Shown in pieces: positions 33,302 to 41,136 of a stretch of 64,000 nt of DNA; position 1 is the stretch's first letter, and each line of letters starts with the position of its first letter. The notes under the pieces are model-generated. The model ran no database searches, was not told the origin of the DNA, and saw nothing but the letters and a program-made list of their open reading frames with translations. The stretch is taken from assembly GCA_020632795.1 (NCBI GenBank), contig JACKEV010000009.1:1-64000 (forward strand), in the 5' to 3' direction. The translations under genes and the position numbers were made by a program. This DNA comes from Alphaproteobacteria bacterium (lineage in GTDB: Bacteria > Myxococcota_A > UBA796 > CAJQPC01).

Positions 33302-35893
33302 ATGGCTGAACGCCCCTGGATCGTGCTGAAGTTCGGCGGCACCAGCGTCACCGGCGCCGCCCGCTGGGCGCGGGTGCGGGAGATCGTGGACGCTCGCCTG
33401 GCCGAGGGCCTGCGCCCCCTCGTGGTGTGCTCCGCGATCTCCGGCATCTCCGACGCGCTGGAGGCCCTCATCGCCGCCTCGGCCGCTGGCCGGGACCCCA
33501 CCGACGCCCTGGCCGAGATCGAGGCCCGCCACCGCACCCAGGCCGACGCTTTGGGGGTCTCCCTGGAGGACGCCTGCGGGGACCTGCTCGACGACCTGCG
33601 CCGCCTGGCCCGGGGCGCCTCGCTGGTGGCCGAGGCCAGCCCCCGGCTGCGGGCGCGGGTGCTCTCCGCGGGTGAGCTGCTCTCCACCCGCATCGGCGCG
33701 GCCTGGCTCGCCGAGCAGGGGGTCTCGGTGCGCTGGCAGGACGCGCGCGCCATGCTCACCAGCGAGCCCGCGCGCGGCCTCCCGGCGGAGGTCCGCTACC
33801 TCTCCGCCCGCTGCGGCACCCAGGCCGACCCGGCCCTGCAAGCCCGGCTTGACGCCCTGGACGCCGAGGTCGTGCTCACCCAGGGCTTCATCGCCCGGAA
33901 CCCCCAGGGCGAGACGGTGCTGCTGGGCCGCGGGGGCAGCGACACCTCAGCGGCGCTGTTCGCGGCGCGGGTCGGGGCCGCTCGGCTGGAGATCCTCACG
34001 GACGTGCCGGGCATGTTCACCACCAACCCCCGCGCGGTGCCCTCGGCGCGCCTGCTGCGCCGGCTGGGCTACGACGAGGCCCAGGAGCTGGCCAGCGCCG
34101 GGGCCAAGGTGCTCCACCCCCGGGCCATCGCGCCGGCCCGCGCCCACGGCATCCCCATCCTGGTGGGGGCCACCGACGGCCCGGACGACGCCTTCACCGA
34201 GATCGGCCAGCCCCTCCCCGGCCCGCCCCGGGTCAAGGCGGTCGTGGCCCGGCGCGGGGTGGGGCTGGTGTCGATGGACACGCTGGGCATGTGGCAGGAG
34301 CCCGGCTTCCTGGCCGACGCCTTCGCGGTCTTCAAGGCCCACGGGCTGTCCGTGGACCTGGTCGCCACCTCCGAGAGCAACGTCACCGTGTCCCTGGACC
34401 TGGCGGCGAACGCGCTGCCGCCCGAGGTCGTCGAGCCCCTGCTGGCGGACCTCGGGGCGCTGTGCCGGGCCCGCTACATCGGCCCGACGGGCGCGGTGAG
34501 CCTGGTGGGGCGGGGCATCCGGGCCATCCTGCACGAGCTGGGGCCCGCGCTGGAGCGCTTCCGGGACCACAAGGTCCACCTGGTCTCCCAGGCGGCCAGC
34601 GACCTGAACCTCACCTTCGTCGTGGACGAGCCGCACCTCGCCACCCTGGTCGACCAGCTCCACGCCCGGCTGTTCGGCAGCAGCCGCGCCGACGAGCTGC
34701 TCGGGCCGCGCTGGGACGAGCTGGGCGAGGCGCCGCCCGCCCCCCAGCGGGCCGGCTGGTGGGTGGCCCGCCAGGAGGAGCTGCTGGAGGAGGCCGCCCG
34801 TGGCACCCCCTGCTACGCCTACGACCCCGACACCCTGGACCGGAACATCTCCGCGCTGCTCGGCCTGAGGTCGATCGACCGCGTGCTGTACGCCATCAAG
34901 GCGAACCACCACCCGGAGATCCTGCGCCGGGTCCACGCCCGGGGCCTGGGCTTCGAGTGCGTCTCCCCCGCCGAGCTGCGCTTCGTCCGGGGCCTGTTCG
35001 GGGCCCTCCCCCCGGAGCGGCTGCTGTTCACCCCGAACTTCGCCGCCGCCGAGGAGTACGCCCAGGGCTTCGAGGCCGGCGCCACGGTCACCCTCGACAG
35101 CGTCTACCCCCTCCGTCACTGGCCCGAGCTGTTCCAGGACCGCGCGGTCTTCGTGCGGCTGGACCCCGGTCGCGGCCACGGGCACCACCGCTACGTGGTC
35201 ACCGCCGGCAAGCAGAGCAAGTTCGGCGTGCCGGCCTCGGACCTCGACGAGCTGCTGGACCTCGTCGCCCGCCACCGCGTCCGGGTGGAGGGGCTGCACG
35301 CCCACGCCGGCAGCGGGGTCCACCACCTGCGCGCCTGGGTGGACAAGGCCACCCTGCTGGCCTCGGTGGCCGAGCAGCTCCCGGACGTGCGGGTGCTGGA
35401 CCTCGGCGGCGGCCTCGCGGTGCCCGACCGCGCTGATCAGGACCCCATCGACCTCGCGGCGATCGACGCCTCGCTGATGGCCTTCCGGGCCGTCCACCCC
35501 CGGTTCACCCTGTGGATGGAGCCGGGCCGCTTCATCATCGCCACCGCCGGCGCGCTGCTCGCCCGGGTCAACCAGGTGAAGGGCAAGGACGGCCGCCGCT
35601 TCGTGGGCGTGGACGCGGGCATGAACAGCCTGATCCGCCCCGCGCTCTACGGCGCCTGGCACGAGATCCTCAACCTGAGCCGGCTGGACGCGCCGCCGGC
35701 CTGGACCGCGGACGTGGTGGGCCCCATCTGCGAGACCGGCGATGTGCTGGGCCACGACCGCCGCCTGCCCGAGACCGCCGAGGGTGACGTGATGCTGATC
35801 GCCAACGCGGGCGCCTACGGGCGTACCATGGCCTCGCACTACAACATGCGACCCCCGGGTCGAGAGGTCATGATGCCTCCGTCATGCCGATGA
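33302..35893 (+). CDS. lysAC: bifunctional aspartate kinase / diaminopimelate decarboxylase
   Basis: The protein is 863 aa, joining the first and last steps of lysine synthesis. The aspartokinase part (1 to about 460) has KFGGTSV (10-16), SAGELLSTRI, LGRGGSDTSAA and LTDVPGMFTTNPR, followed by two ACT regions (FKAHGLSVDLVATSESNVTVS) that usually give feedback control. The decarboxylase part (about 490-863) has YAIKANHH with PLP lysine K533, LHAHAGSGV, DLGGGL, MEPGRFI and GPICETGDVLG. Fused LysC-LysA proteins are known in Xanthomonadales and some other lineages. Its stop overlaps the protease start (ATGA). Confidence 0.94.
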   Translation: MAERPWIVLKFGGTSVTGAARWARVREIVDARLAEGLRPLVVCSAISGISDALEALIAASAAGRDPTDALAEIEARHRTQADALGVSLEDACGDLLDDLRRLARGASLVAEASPRLRARVLSAGELLSTRIGAAWLAEQGVSVRWQDARAMLTSEPARGLPAEVRYLSARCGTQADPALQARLDALDAEVVLTQGFIARNPQGETVLLGRGGSDTSAALFAARVGAARLEILTDVPGMFTTNPRAVPSARLLRRLGYDEAQELASAGAKVLHPRAIAPARAHGIPILVGATDGPDDAFTEIGQPLPGPPRVKAVVARRGVGLVSMDTLGMWQEPGFLADAFAVFKAHGLSVDLVATSESNVTVSLDLAANALPPEVVEPLLADLGALCRARYIGPTGAVSLVGRGIRAILHELGPALERFRDHKVHLVSQAASDLNLTFVVDEPHLATLVDQLHARLFGSSRADELLGPRWDELGEAPPAPQRAGWWVARQEELLEEAARGTPCYAYDPDTLDRNISALLGLRSIDRVLYAIKANHHPEILRRVHARGLGFECVSPAELRFVRGLFGALPPERLLFTPNFAAAEEYAQGFEAGATVTLDSVYPLRHWPELFQDRAVFVRLDPGRGHGHHRYVVTAGKQSKFGVPASDLDELLDLVARHRVRVEGLHAHAGSGVHHLRAWVDKATLLASVAEQLPDVRVLDLGGGLAVPDRADQDPIDLAAIDASLMAFRAVHPRFTLWMEPGRFIIATAGALLARVNQVKGKDGRRFVGVDAGMNSLIRPALYGAWHEILNLSRLDAPPAWTADVVGPICETGDVLGHDRRLPETAEGDVMLIANAGAYGRTMASHYNMRPPGREVMMPPSCR

Positions 35894-37749
35894 ACACGAC
35901 CTTCCTGCTGCTCGGTCTGCTGAAGGCCCCGGCCTGGGCGGGCCCCGGGACCGCGCTCGTCGGCGTCGAGCCCGGCGCCTGGGCCCACCTCCACCCCGCC
36001 GCCGAGGCGATGGGCGGCCACGCCCAGGGCTGCTTCCACGCCGCAGGGGTGTGCGCGCTGCACTTCGACGGCGACCCGCCCCTGGAGGTGCTGGGCGCGC
36101 TGCCCGGGGTGCGCTACGTCGAGGCCGACGCGTTGATGGACCTCGCCCCGGGGCCCGTCCTCCTCCCGGACCCCGGCGCCTCGGGCGCGGCCCCGCCCTC
36201 CGACGCCCAGGGCACCGCCGACTGCCCCGACCTCTGGGAGCTGACCCTGCTGGACGCCGAGGGCCTCTGGCAGACCGCCAGCGGCGCGGACGCCCCGGTG
36301 GTGGCGATCCAGGACAGCGGCTTCCTGACCTCGCACGTCGAGCTGAGCGGGCGGATCGCCGGGGGCTACGACTACGGCGACGGCGACGACACCCCCGAGG
36401 TGAGCTGGTCGGCGGGGGTGCCCGGCCACGGCACCTTCATCGCGGGGCTCATCGCGGCGGTGCCTGACAACAATGTCGGGCGCGCGGGGCTGGCCCCCGA
36501 CGCGCAGCTCAACCTCCAGAAGATCGCCGACCGCACCGGGGCGCTGTACTTCTCCTACGCGGTCGACGCGATGGCGGATCTGGCCGAGGGGGACCTGGGC
36601 GTGGGGGTGCTGAGCTACAGCATCGCGTCCTCCTCGACCATCCAGTCCTTCGACGACGCCATCGACGCCCTGGGGGACGCTGACATCCTGATGGTCGCGG
36701 CGGCGGGCAACTGCGGCACGGCCGACTGCGCGGACGGCGACAACGACCGCTTCCCCCTCTACCCGGCGAACCACGCCGGGGACCATGTGCTGTCGGTGGC
36801 CGGCTCCACCCGGGACGACGACTTCAACCCCTACAGCCACTACGGGCGCAGCACGGTGGACCTCGCCGCGCCGGGGGTGGACATCTGCAGCCTGGGCGTG
36901 GGCAACGACCGGGCCTTCACCACGGCCGCCGGCACCAGCTACGCCGCGCCCCTGGTGGCCGCCGCCGCCGCCCTGGTGCGCGGCGAGCACCCCGGCCTCA
37001 CCGCGGTGGAGACCGCCCGGATCATGCGCGCCTCGGCCCTGGACACTGCCGGGCTGGCCGACCGGGTGCGCTCCGGCGGGCGCCTGGACCCGCAGGCGGC
37101 GCTGAACACCGCCCTGCCCCGGCTCACCGAGCCCGCGCCGCTGTCCTTCGACGGCGAGGGCACCCTGGGCCTGCAGGTCGGCAACCCGGGGGCGGAAGGC
37201 CAGGGGCTCCTGCTGATCTTCCACGACCCCGCGCTGGAGCTGACCCCTCTGGAGGGCTGGACGGGCACCACCCTCGGCCCGGGGGCGCGCTTCACCCTGC
37301 CCGACGCGGGGACCATCACCCTCGCCGACACCGCCACGATCCTGGACGGGACCCTCGCCCGGCACAGCGCAGAGACCCTGGTGGTGCGGGTGCGCGGGCT
37401 GGCCGAGGGCAGCTTCCCGATGCAGGTCCGCCTCGTGGCCAGCTCCGCGGGGGCGGACTACCTGAACGCGCCCTACGACCAGGGCGAGGCCGACCCCACC
37501 GGCTTCCTGGCGTGGACGGTGGACGTCCGGGTCACCGAGGCCTGGGGGGAGCCCGTCGACACCTCGCCGCCCTCGGACAGCGACGTGGACACCGACGCGC
37601 CGCCGGACGACACCGACGCCTCCACGGACGACTCCGGCCCGCCGGTCAACCCCCCGGGCGGGGGGCGCTGCGGGTGTGGCGGGGGCTCCGGCGGCGGCTT
37701 CGCGCTCGCGCTGGCTGCGGCGGCCCTGCTCCGCCGTCGCCGTGGCTGA
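35884..37749 (+). CDS. subtilisin-like S8 serine protease with MYXO-CTERM-like tail
   Basis: ATG 35884 or 35890 (the latter in ATGA overlap with lysAC). A signal peptide ends near APAWA, followed by an inhibitor-like propeptide (to about 120). The S8 triad is D144 (AIQDSGF), H182 (GHGTFIAG) and S352 (GTSYAAP), with oxyanion N276 (AAAGNCG). A beta domain covers about 390-555. After a PPSDSDVDTD linker comes GRCGCGG, a hydrophobic helix and RRRRG. This C-terminus matches the MYXO-CTERM sorting pattern (Cys, transmembrane helix, Arg cluster), so the enzyme is probably surface-anchored. Confidence 0.92.
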   Translation: MPMNTTFLLLGLLKAPAWAGPGTALVGVEPGAWAHLHPAAEAMGGHAQGCFHAAGVCALHFDGDPPLEVLGALPGVRYVEADALMDLAPGPVLLPDPGASGAAPPSDAQGTADCPDLWELTLLDAEGLWQTASGADAPVVAIQDSGFLTSHVELSGRIAGGYDYGDGDDTPEVSWSAGVPGHGTFIAGLIAAVPDNNVGRAGLAPDAQLNLQKIADRTGALYFSYAVDAMADLAEGDLGVGVLSYSIASSSTIQSFDDAIDALGDADILMVAAAGNCGTADCADGDNDRFPLYPANHAGDHVLSVAGSTRDDDFNPYSHYGRSTVDLAAPGVDICSLGVGNDRAFTTAAGTSYAAPLVAAAAALVRGEHPGLTAVETARIMRASALDTAGLADRVRSGGRLDPQAALNTALPRLTEPAPLSFDGEGTLGLQVGNPGAEGQGLLLIFHDPALELTPLEGWTGTTLGPGARFTLPDAGTITLADTATILDGTLARHSAETLVVRVRGLAEGSFPMQVRLVASSAGADYLNAPYDQGEADPTGFLAWTVDVRVTEAWGEPVDTSPPSDSDVDTDAPPDDTDASTDDSGPPVNPPGGGRCGCGGGSGGGFALALAAAALLRRRRG

Positions 37750-38260
37750 CCTGGACGCGGTCCAGCACCAGCTCGCCCCCCTGGCGGACGCCGCCCGCAG
37801 CCTCTCCTGGAACCGGGAGCGCCCCTGGCGCCCGGAGAGCCACGTCTGGTCGGAGTCGGGGCTGGTCGTGGTGGACCTGCACGACCTCAGCGTGCGCCTG
37901 GGGGTGGAGGCGGTCGAGCGGGCCGCGGCGCTGGCGCCGGAGCTGGCGGCCGTGGTCTTCGTGACCGGGCGCGGGCGGCACAGCGTGGAGGGCCGCTCCC
38001 GGCTCAACGACGGGGTCACCGAGGCCGTCGAGGCCCTCTGTGCGGCCCGGGGCTGGGCCTGGCGGGTCCCCCGGCCCGGCCGGGTGCTGCTCATCGCGGA
38101 CCCCGCGCGGGCCCCCCGGGCGGCCACCGGGGCGCTGGGGCCGCTGTTCTGGCTGGGGGCGCTGGGCTTCGCCGGCCTGGCGGCCCTGGCCTCGCCGCTG
38201 CTCGGGGGCCTGATCGCCCTGGCGGTGGTCGCGGCGTGGTGGGCCGACCGGCGGCGGTGA
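37742..38260 (+). CDS. Smr-domain-like protein with C-terminal membrane segment
   Basis: GTG 37742 overlaps the protease stop by 8 nt. The central region has VVVDLHDLSVRLGVEAVERA, VVFVTGRGRHSVEGRSRLNDGVTEAVEAL and WRVPRPGRVLLI, matching the Smr fold (LDLHG...TGxGxHS...L...V). The catalytic LDLH is kept as VDLH with Asp after it instead of Gly. Residues about 128-168 hold two hydrophobic stretches (GPLFWLGALGFAGLAALASPL and GGLIALAVVAAWW). A membrane-tethered Smr domain is not usual. Smr proteins nick DNA or RNA by family; activity here is untested. Confidence 0.72.
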   Translation: MADLDAVQHQLAPLADAARSLSWNRERPWRPESHVWSESGLVVVDLHDLSVRLGVEAVERAAALAPELAAVVFVTGRGRHSVEGRSRLNDGVTEAVEALCAARGWAWRVPRPGRVLLIADPARAPRAATGALGPLFWLGALGFAGLAALASPLLGGLIALAVVAAWWADRRR

Positions 38261-38279
38261 CGTCCCGGTCACGCCGTGG

Positions 38280-38285
38280 TATCAG
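38280..38285 (+). promoter_or_regulatory. TATCAG -10-like hexamer before folB
   Basis: It lies 22 nt upstream of ATG 38308 in the 47-nt gap. No clear -35 is seen; low weight. Confidence 0.25.
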
Positions 38286-38307
38286 GGGCCCCCCCCGGAG
38301 CCGCCCC

Positions 38308-38685
38308 ATGCCCGACGCCACACCCATGCTGGGGACCATCGCGATCAAGGATCTGCAGATCCGCTGCATCGTCGGCCTGCGCGCCCATGAGCGCGTCCGG
38401 CCGCAGGTGATCTACCTCGACGTCGAGTGCGACCGGGACATCGCCCGTGCGGTGGCCGACGAGGACGTCACCCACACCCTGGACTACTCCGAGGCGGCCC
38501 GCGCCCTCACCGAGCTGGTGCAGGCCGCGCAGTTCTGGCTGATCGAGACCCTGGCCAGCGAGGCCTGCGCCTACATGATGCGACGCTGGCCAGCGCTGGT
38601 CCGCTGCCGGATCACCGTGAAGAAGCCCAGCGCCATCGGGCGGGCCGCCTACGCGGCGGTGACCGTGGAGCAGCGCCGGGGCTGA
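38308..38685 (+). CDS. folB: dihydroneopterin aldolase
   Basis: ATG 38308 has CGGAG 7 nt upstream. The 125-aa length is that of FolB. The diagnostic blocks are IAIKDLQIRCIVGLRAHERVRPQ (with the conserved G-x-x-x-x-E), LDYSEAARALTELV and the C-terminal VRCRITVKKPSAI, carrying the catalytic Lys of the VxKPxAI motif. The enzyme turns 7,8-dihydroneopterin into 6-hydroxymethyldihydropterin in folate synthesis, as a cytosolic homo-octamer. It abuts the convergent glyoxalase gene with no gap. Confidence 0.92.
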   Translation: MPDATPMLGTIAIKDLQIRCIVGLRAHERVRPQVIYLDVECDRDIARAVADEDVTHTLDYSEAARALTELVQAAQFWLIETLASEACAYMMRRWPALVRCRITVKKPSAIGRAAYAAVTVEQRRG

Positions 38686-39111
38686 CTACCAGCTCCCCTG
38701 GTTCGGCATCGACGCCCAGGGCTCCTGCGGGGGCTTCGCGCCGCCGGCCTGCAGCAGCTCCACCGAGTGGCCGTCGGGGCTCTTGACGAAGGCCATGTAG
38801 CCGTCGCGGGGCGGGCGAAGGATGGCGACGCCCTTCTGTTGGAGGCGGTCGCAGAGCGCGTAGATGTCGTCGACGGCGTAGGCCAGGTGGCCGAAGAAGC
38901 GCCCGGTGGGGTAGGGCTCGGCCTCGTCCCAGTTGTAGGTCAGCTCGATCTGGGCGGCGTCGTTCGGGGCGCCGGTGCCCAGGAACACCAGGGTGAACCG
39001 ACCCCGCTCGCTCTCGCTGCGGCGCAGCTCCACCAGGCCCAGCTTGTCGCAGAAGAAGTCCAGGGCGGCGTCGAGGTCCTTCACGCGCAGCATCGTGTGC
39101 AGGTAGCGCAT
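38686..39111 (-). CDS. gloA: lactoylglutathione lyase (glyoxalase I)
   Basis: The 141-aa protein matches GloA: LHTMLRVKDLDAALDFFCDKLGL (metal His5), FTLVFLGTG, AQIELTYNW (metal Glu), GHLAYAVDDIYALCDRL (His) and AFVKSPDGHSVELLQ (Glu). It isomerises the methylglyoxal-glutathione hemithioacetal to S-lactoylglutathione in the cytosol. It is followed, on the same strand upstream, by the RIO kinase gene 6 nt away, so the two probably share a transcript. Confidence 0.92.
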   Translation of the reverse strand: MRYLHTMLRVKDLDAALDFFCDKLGLVELRRSESERGRFTLVFLGTGAPNDAAQIELTYNWDEAEPYPTGRFFGHLAYAVDDIYALCDRLQQKGVAILRPPRDGYMAFVKSPDGHSVELLQAGGAKPPQEPWASMPNQGSW

Positions 39112-39117
39112 CGCGGT

Positions 39118-40092
39118 CTACTCCGAGGCGGGTTTGCGGCGGCGGCGCCGACGGCGGCGCTTCTTGGGGGAGGTCGGATCGGGATCGGGTTCGGGCTCGG
39201 GCTCGGGCTCCGGCGCGCGCCTCACCGGGCGGCGGGCCGGCCCCGGGGGCTCCAGGCCCAGCGCGGCGCGGCGGGCCCGCACCTCGCGCTCGATGTCCTC
39301 GAGCTCCTGCAGCAGGGAGGAGACGTTGGCCTTGTGGGTGGGGCCCTTGAAGCGCCCGGTCAGCGGGGTGTCGGGCTCCAGGGTTCCGCGCTCGTAGAGG
39401 TCCCACATCTCGGGGCCGTAGCGGGTGTTGAGCAGCGCCGGATCGAACCGACCGAGGAAGCGGGTGAGGTTCTTGACGTCGCGCAGCAGCAGCTTGCGGG
39501 CGTTGCGGTTGCCGGCGGCGTCGGCGACCTGCGGGAAGTCGATGATGACCGGCCCGTCGGCGCCCATGAGCACGTTGAAGTCGGAGAGGTCGCCGTGCAC
39601 CAGCCCGGCGCAGAGCATCTTCACGACCTCGCGCAGCAGGAAGTTGAACACGTCGCGGGCCTCGCGGCGGGTGAAGGTGACGTCCACCAGCCGGGGGGCG
39701 GGGCGGCCCTCGGCGTCGGCGATCAGCTCCATCACCAGCACGCCCTCGACGAAGTCGTAGGGCTCGGGGACCCGGACCCCGGCGTCGCGCAGGCGGTAGA
39801 TGGCGTCGACCTCGGCGTTGCGCCAGGCGGCCTCCATCATCTCGCGGCCGTAGCGGCTGCGGCGGGTCATCGCGCGCTGGCGGCGGCTGTCGCGGACGCG
39901 GCGGCCCTCCTCGTACTCGGCGCGGTGCTTGAAGCTGCGCTGGGTGGCGTCCTTGTAGACCTTGGCCACGCAGCGCTCGCCGCGATGCACCACGAGGAAC
40001 ACGTCAGCTTCCTTGCCGCTCATCAGGGGGCAGATGACCTCTTCGATGACCCCCTGGTCCGCCAGCGGCGCCAGGCTCGGCGGTGCGCGCAT
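39118..40092 (-). CDS. RIO1-family serine protein kinase with basic tail
   Basis: The 324-aa protein has the RIO fold: phosphate loop SGKEADVFL (25-33), ATP lysine K44 (CVAKVYKD), a flexible loop rich in Arg, catalytic HGDLSDFN (166-173) and metal motif IIDFPQ (183-188). A C-terminal extension of about 60 residues is EPEPEPEPDPDP followed by KKRRRRRRRRK. RIO kinases act in ribosome maturation in archaea and eukaryotes, and bacterial members exist with unclear roles (family knowledge). The basic tail suggests RNA or ribosome binding. Confidence 0.9.
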   Translation of the reverse strand: MRAPPSLAPLADQGVIEEVICPLMSGKEADVFLVVHRGERCVAKVYKDATQRSFKHRAEYEEGRRVRDSRRQRAMTRRSRYGREMMEAAWRNAEVDAIYRLRDAGVRVPEPYDFVEGVLVMELIADAEGRPAPRLVDVTFTRREARDVFNFLLREVVKMLCAGLVHGDLSDFNVLMGADGPVIIDFPQVADAAGNRNARKLLLRDVKNLTRFLGRFDPALLNTRYGPEMWDLYERGTLEPDTPLTGRFKGPTHKANVSSLLQELEDIEREVRARRAALGLEPPGPARRPVRRAPEPEPEPEPDPDPTSPKKRRRRRRRRKPASE

Positions 40093-40227
40093 GCTCCCTC
40101 ACCAACGGCCCGGTTCCATCCAGGCAGCGAATCTGAGATAACGCCTGGAGCGCCGGTCCACCACGTATCCGCGCGTTGGATACAAAGGAGGCGCCGGGCG
40201 AGCATGCCAACGCCCAGGGAGCGCGAG

Positions 40228-40605
40228 ATGATCCCTGTCTTGATCGGCGGACTGATGATCCTGGTGGGGGTGATCCACCTGCTCCCGCTGGTCGGGGCGC
40301 TGGGGCCGGCGCGGCTCGAGGCGCTCTATGGCCTCCCGATGGAGGATCCGAACCTGGAGATCCTGATGCGGCACCGGGCGGTGATGTTCGGGCTGCTGGG
40401 TGGGCTGTTCGTCTACGCGGCGCTGGACGCCACGGTCCAGCCGCTGGCCTTCGGGATCGCCGGGGTCACCATTCTCAGCTTCCTCGCGATCGCGCGATCC
40501 GTCGGCGGCTACAACGACAAGCTCGCCCGGGTCGTGCTCGCCGATCGCGTCGCGCTGGCGGCGCTGGTGATCGCGGTGGGGCTGTACGCGGCGCAGGGGG
40601 GGTAG
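40228..40605 (+). CDS. small four-helix integral membrane protein, 125 aa
   Basis: ATG 40228 is preferred (GGGAG about 7 nt upstream); ATG 40204 is possible. Four hydrophobic segments cover nearly the whole length (IPVLIGGLMILVGVIHLLPLVG, VMFGLLGGLFVYAALDA, LAFGIAGVTILSFLAIA, VALAALVIAVGLYAA). The block ARLEALYGLP-(n)-ILMRHRAVMFG lies on the cytoplasmic or periplasmic loop. It matches a proteobacterial family that databases sometimes label phosphopantetheine adenylyltransferase, apparently in error (from memory). No function is proposed. Confidence 0.75.
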   Translation: MIPVLIGGLMILVGVIHLLPLVGALGPARLEALYGLPMEDPNLEILMRHRAVMFGLLGGLFVYAALDATVQPLAFGIAGVTILSFLAIARSVGGYNDKLARVVLADRVALAALVIAVGLYAAQGG

Positions 40606-40649
40606 TACCCCGTCAGGCCGCCCTTGATGATTCGTGCCGAACATTCCGG

Positions 40650-40675
40650 CGGGCTCTCGACCAGGAGGGAGCCCG
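40650..40675. terminator. hairpin after the small membrane-protein gene
   Basis: The 7-bp arms CGGGCTC (40650-40656) and GAGCCCG (40669-40675) flank a 12-nt loop, 45 nt after the stop codon at 40605. No T-tract follows, so a terminator is only suggested. Confidence 0.35.
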
Positions 40676-40694
40676 TCCAGGACTCCTGAGATCA

Positions 40695-40947
40695 GGGAGT
40701 TGGGCCGTCCTTGGCCCTGGAGTGCCTCGGAGAGGACGGTGGCAATCGACCCCTTTGTGACGCGTGGCCGCGCAAATATCGGATGGGCACTTTTGATCGT
40801 CAGTATCGGGAGAGGTATAGACTGGTCGATTGACCAAATTTTAAATTTCAAGTTTCGCTTGGTTTTTTGGCCGGCCACGGGGCGAGGTCGAATCCATCAT
40901 CTCCGACCCCTCCGAGGCACTCCAGGGCCGAGGACGGCCCAACTCCC
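40695..40947. mobile_element. 253-bp inverted-repeat-bounded AT-rich element (MITE-like)
   Basis: The 38-bp arms 40695-40732 and 40910-40947 are inverted copies with 37 of 38 matches (arm core GGGAGTTGGGCCGTCC). The interior, especially 40770-40870, is far more AT-rich than anything nearby, and no transposase is encoded. A size of 253 bp and inverted ends suit a MITE or excised cassette. No target-site duplication was clear to me at the ends, so the class is tentative. Confidence 0.55.
40793..40821 (+). promoter_or_regulatory. strong sigma-70-type promoter inside the inverted-repeat element
   Basis: TTGATC (40793-40798), a 17-bp spacer and TATAGA (40816-40821) make the best promoter match of the window. 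About 20 nt downstream, ACCAA (40833-40837) pairs with TTGGT (40859-40863), followed by a run of T's to 40868. A very short transcript with a terminator-like end would result. No coding sequence follows. Confidence 0.5.
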
Positions 40948-40954
40948 AGCTCTC

Positions 40955-40975
40955 GGTCGGCCCGGATGGCCGACC
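40955..40975. repeat. perfect 8-bp hairpin next to the right arm
   Basis: GGTCGGCC (40955-40962) and GGCCGACC (40968-40975) flank a 5-nt loop, 7 nt outside the right arm of the element. It could end a transcript or mark an insertion preference; no T-tract follows. Confidence 0.5.
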
Positions 40976-41136
40976 TTGATTCCGCCGAGTTGCCCGCGTG
41001 TGAACCAACACTGAGCGTCGCCTCCCACTACCCCAGGGACGTGACTGATCGTGAGTTGGACCCGCACGGGACGTGGGGCGACCCTGAATAGCCTTTCACC
41101 CACGGATCCAGCCCGAGTGCGGTCAGGCACAGGAGT

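Larger units (their letters stand above)
40606..41136. other. 531-bp gene-free, partly AT-rich intergenic region
   Basis: It holds two hairpins (40650-40675 and 40955-40975), the 38-bp inverted repeat (40695-40732 / 40910-40947) and the promoter with downstream T-tract. Frames crossing it (for example 40634-41014) have no protein-like composition and no ribosome binding site. The rest, 40976-41136, shows nothing recognisable. Confidence 0.7.

Noticed and set aside
38767..40227. Long plus-strand frame leading into the small membrane-protein gene
   Set aside because: Only the last 125 codons (from 40228) look like protein; the rest is antisense to the glyoxalase and RIO kinase genes.
40634..41014. 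126-codon frame with a hydrophobic stretch across the inverted-repeat element
   Set aside because: It spans both hairpins and both repeat arms, lacks a ribosome binding site and resembles no protein; the hydrophobic part comes from chance translation of AT-rich DNA.
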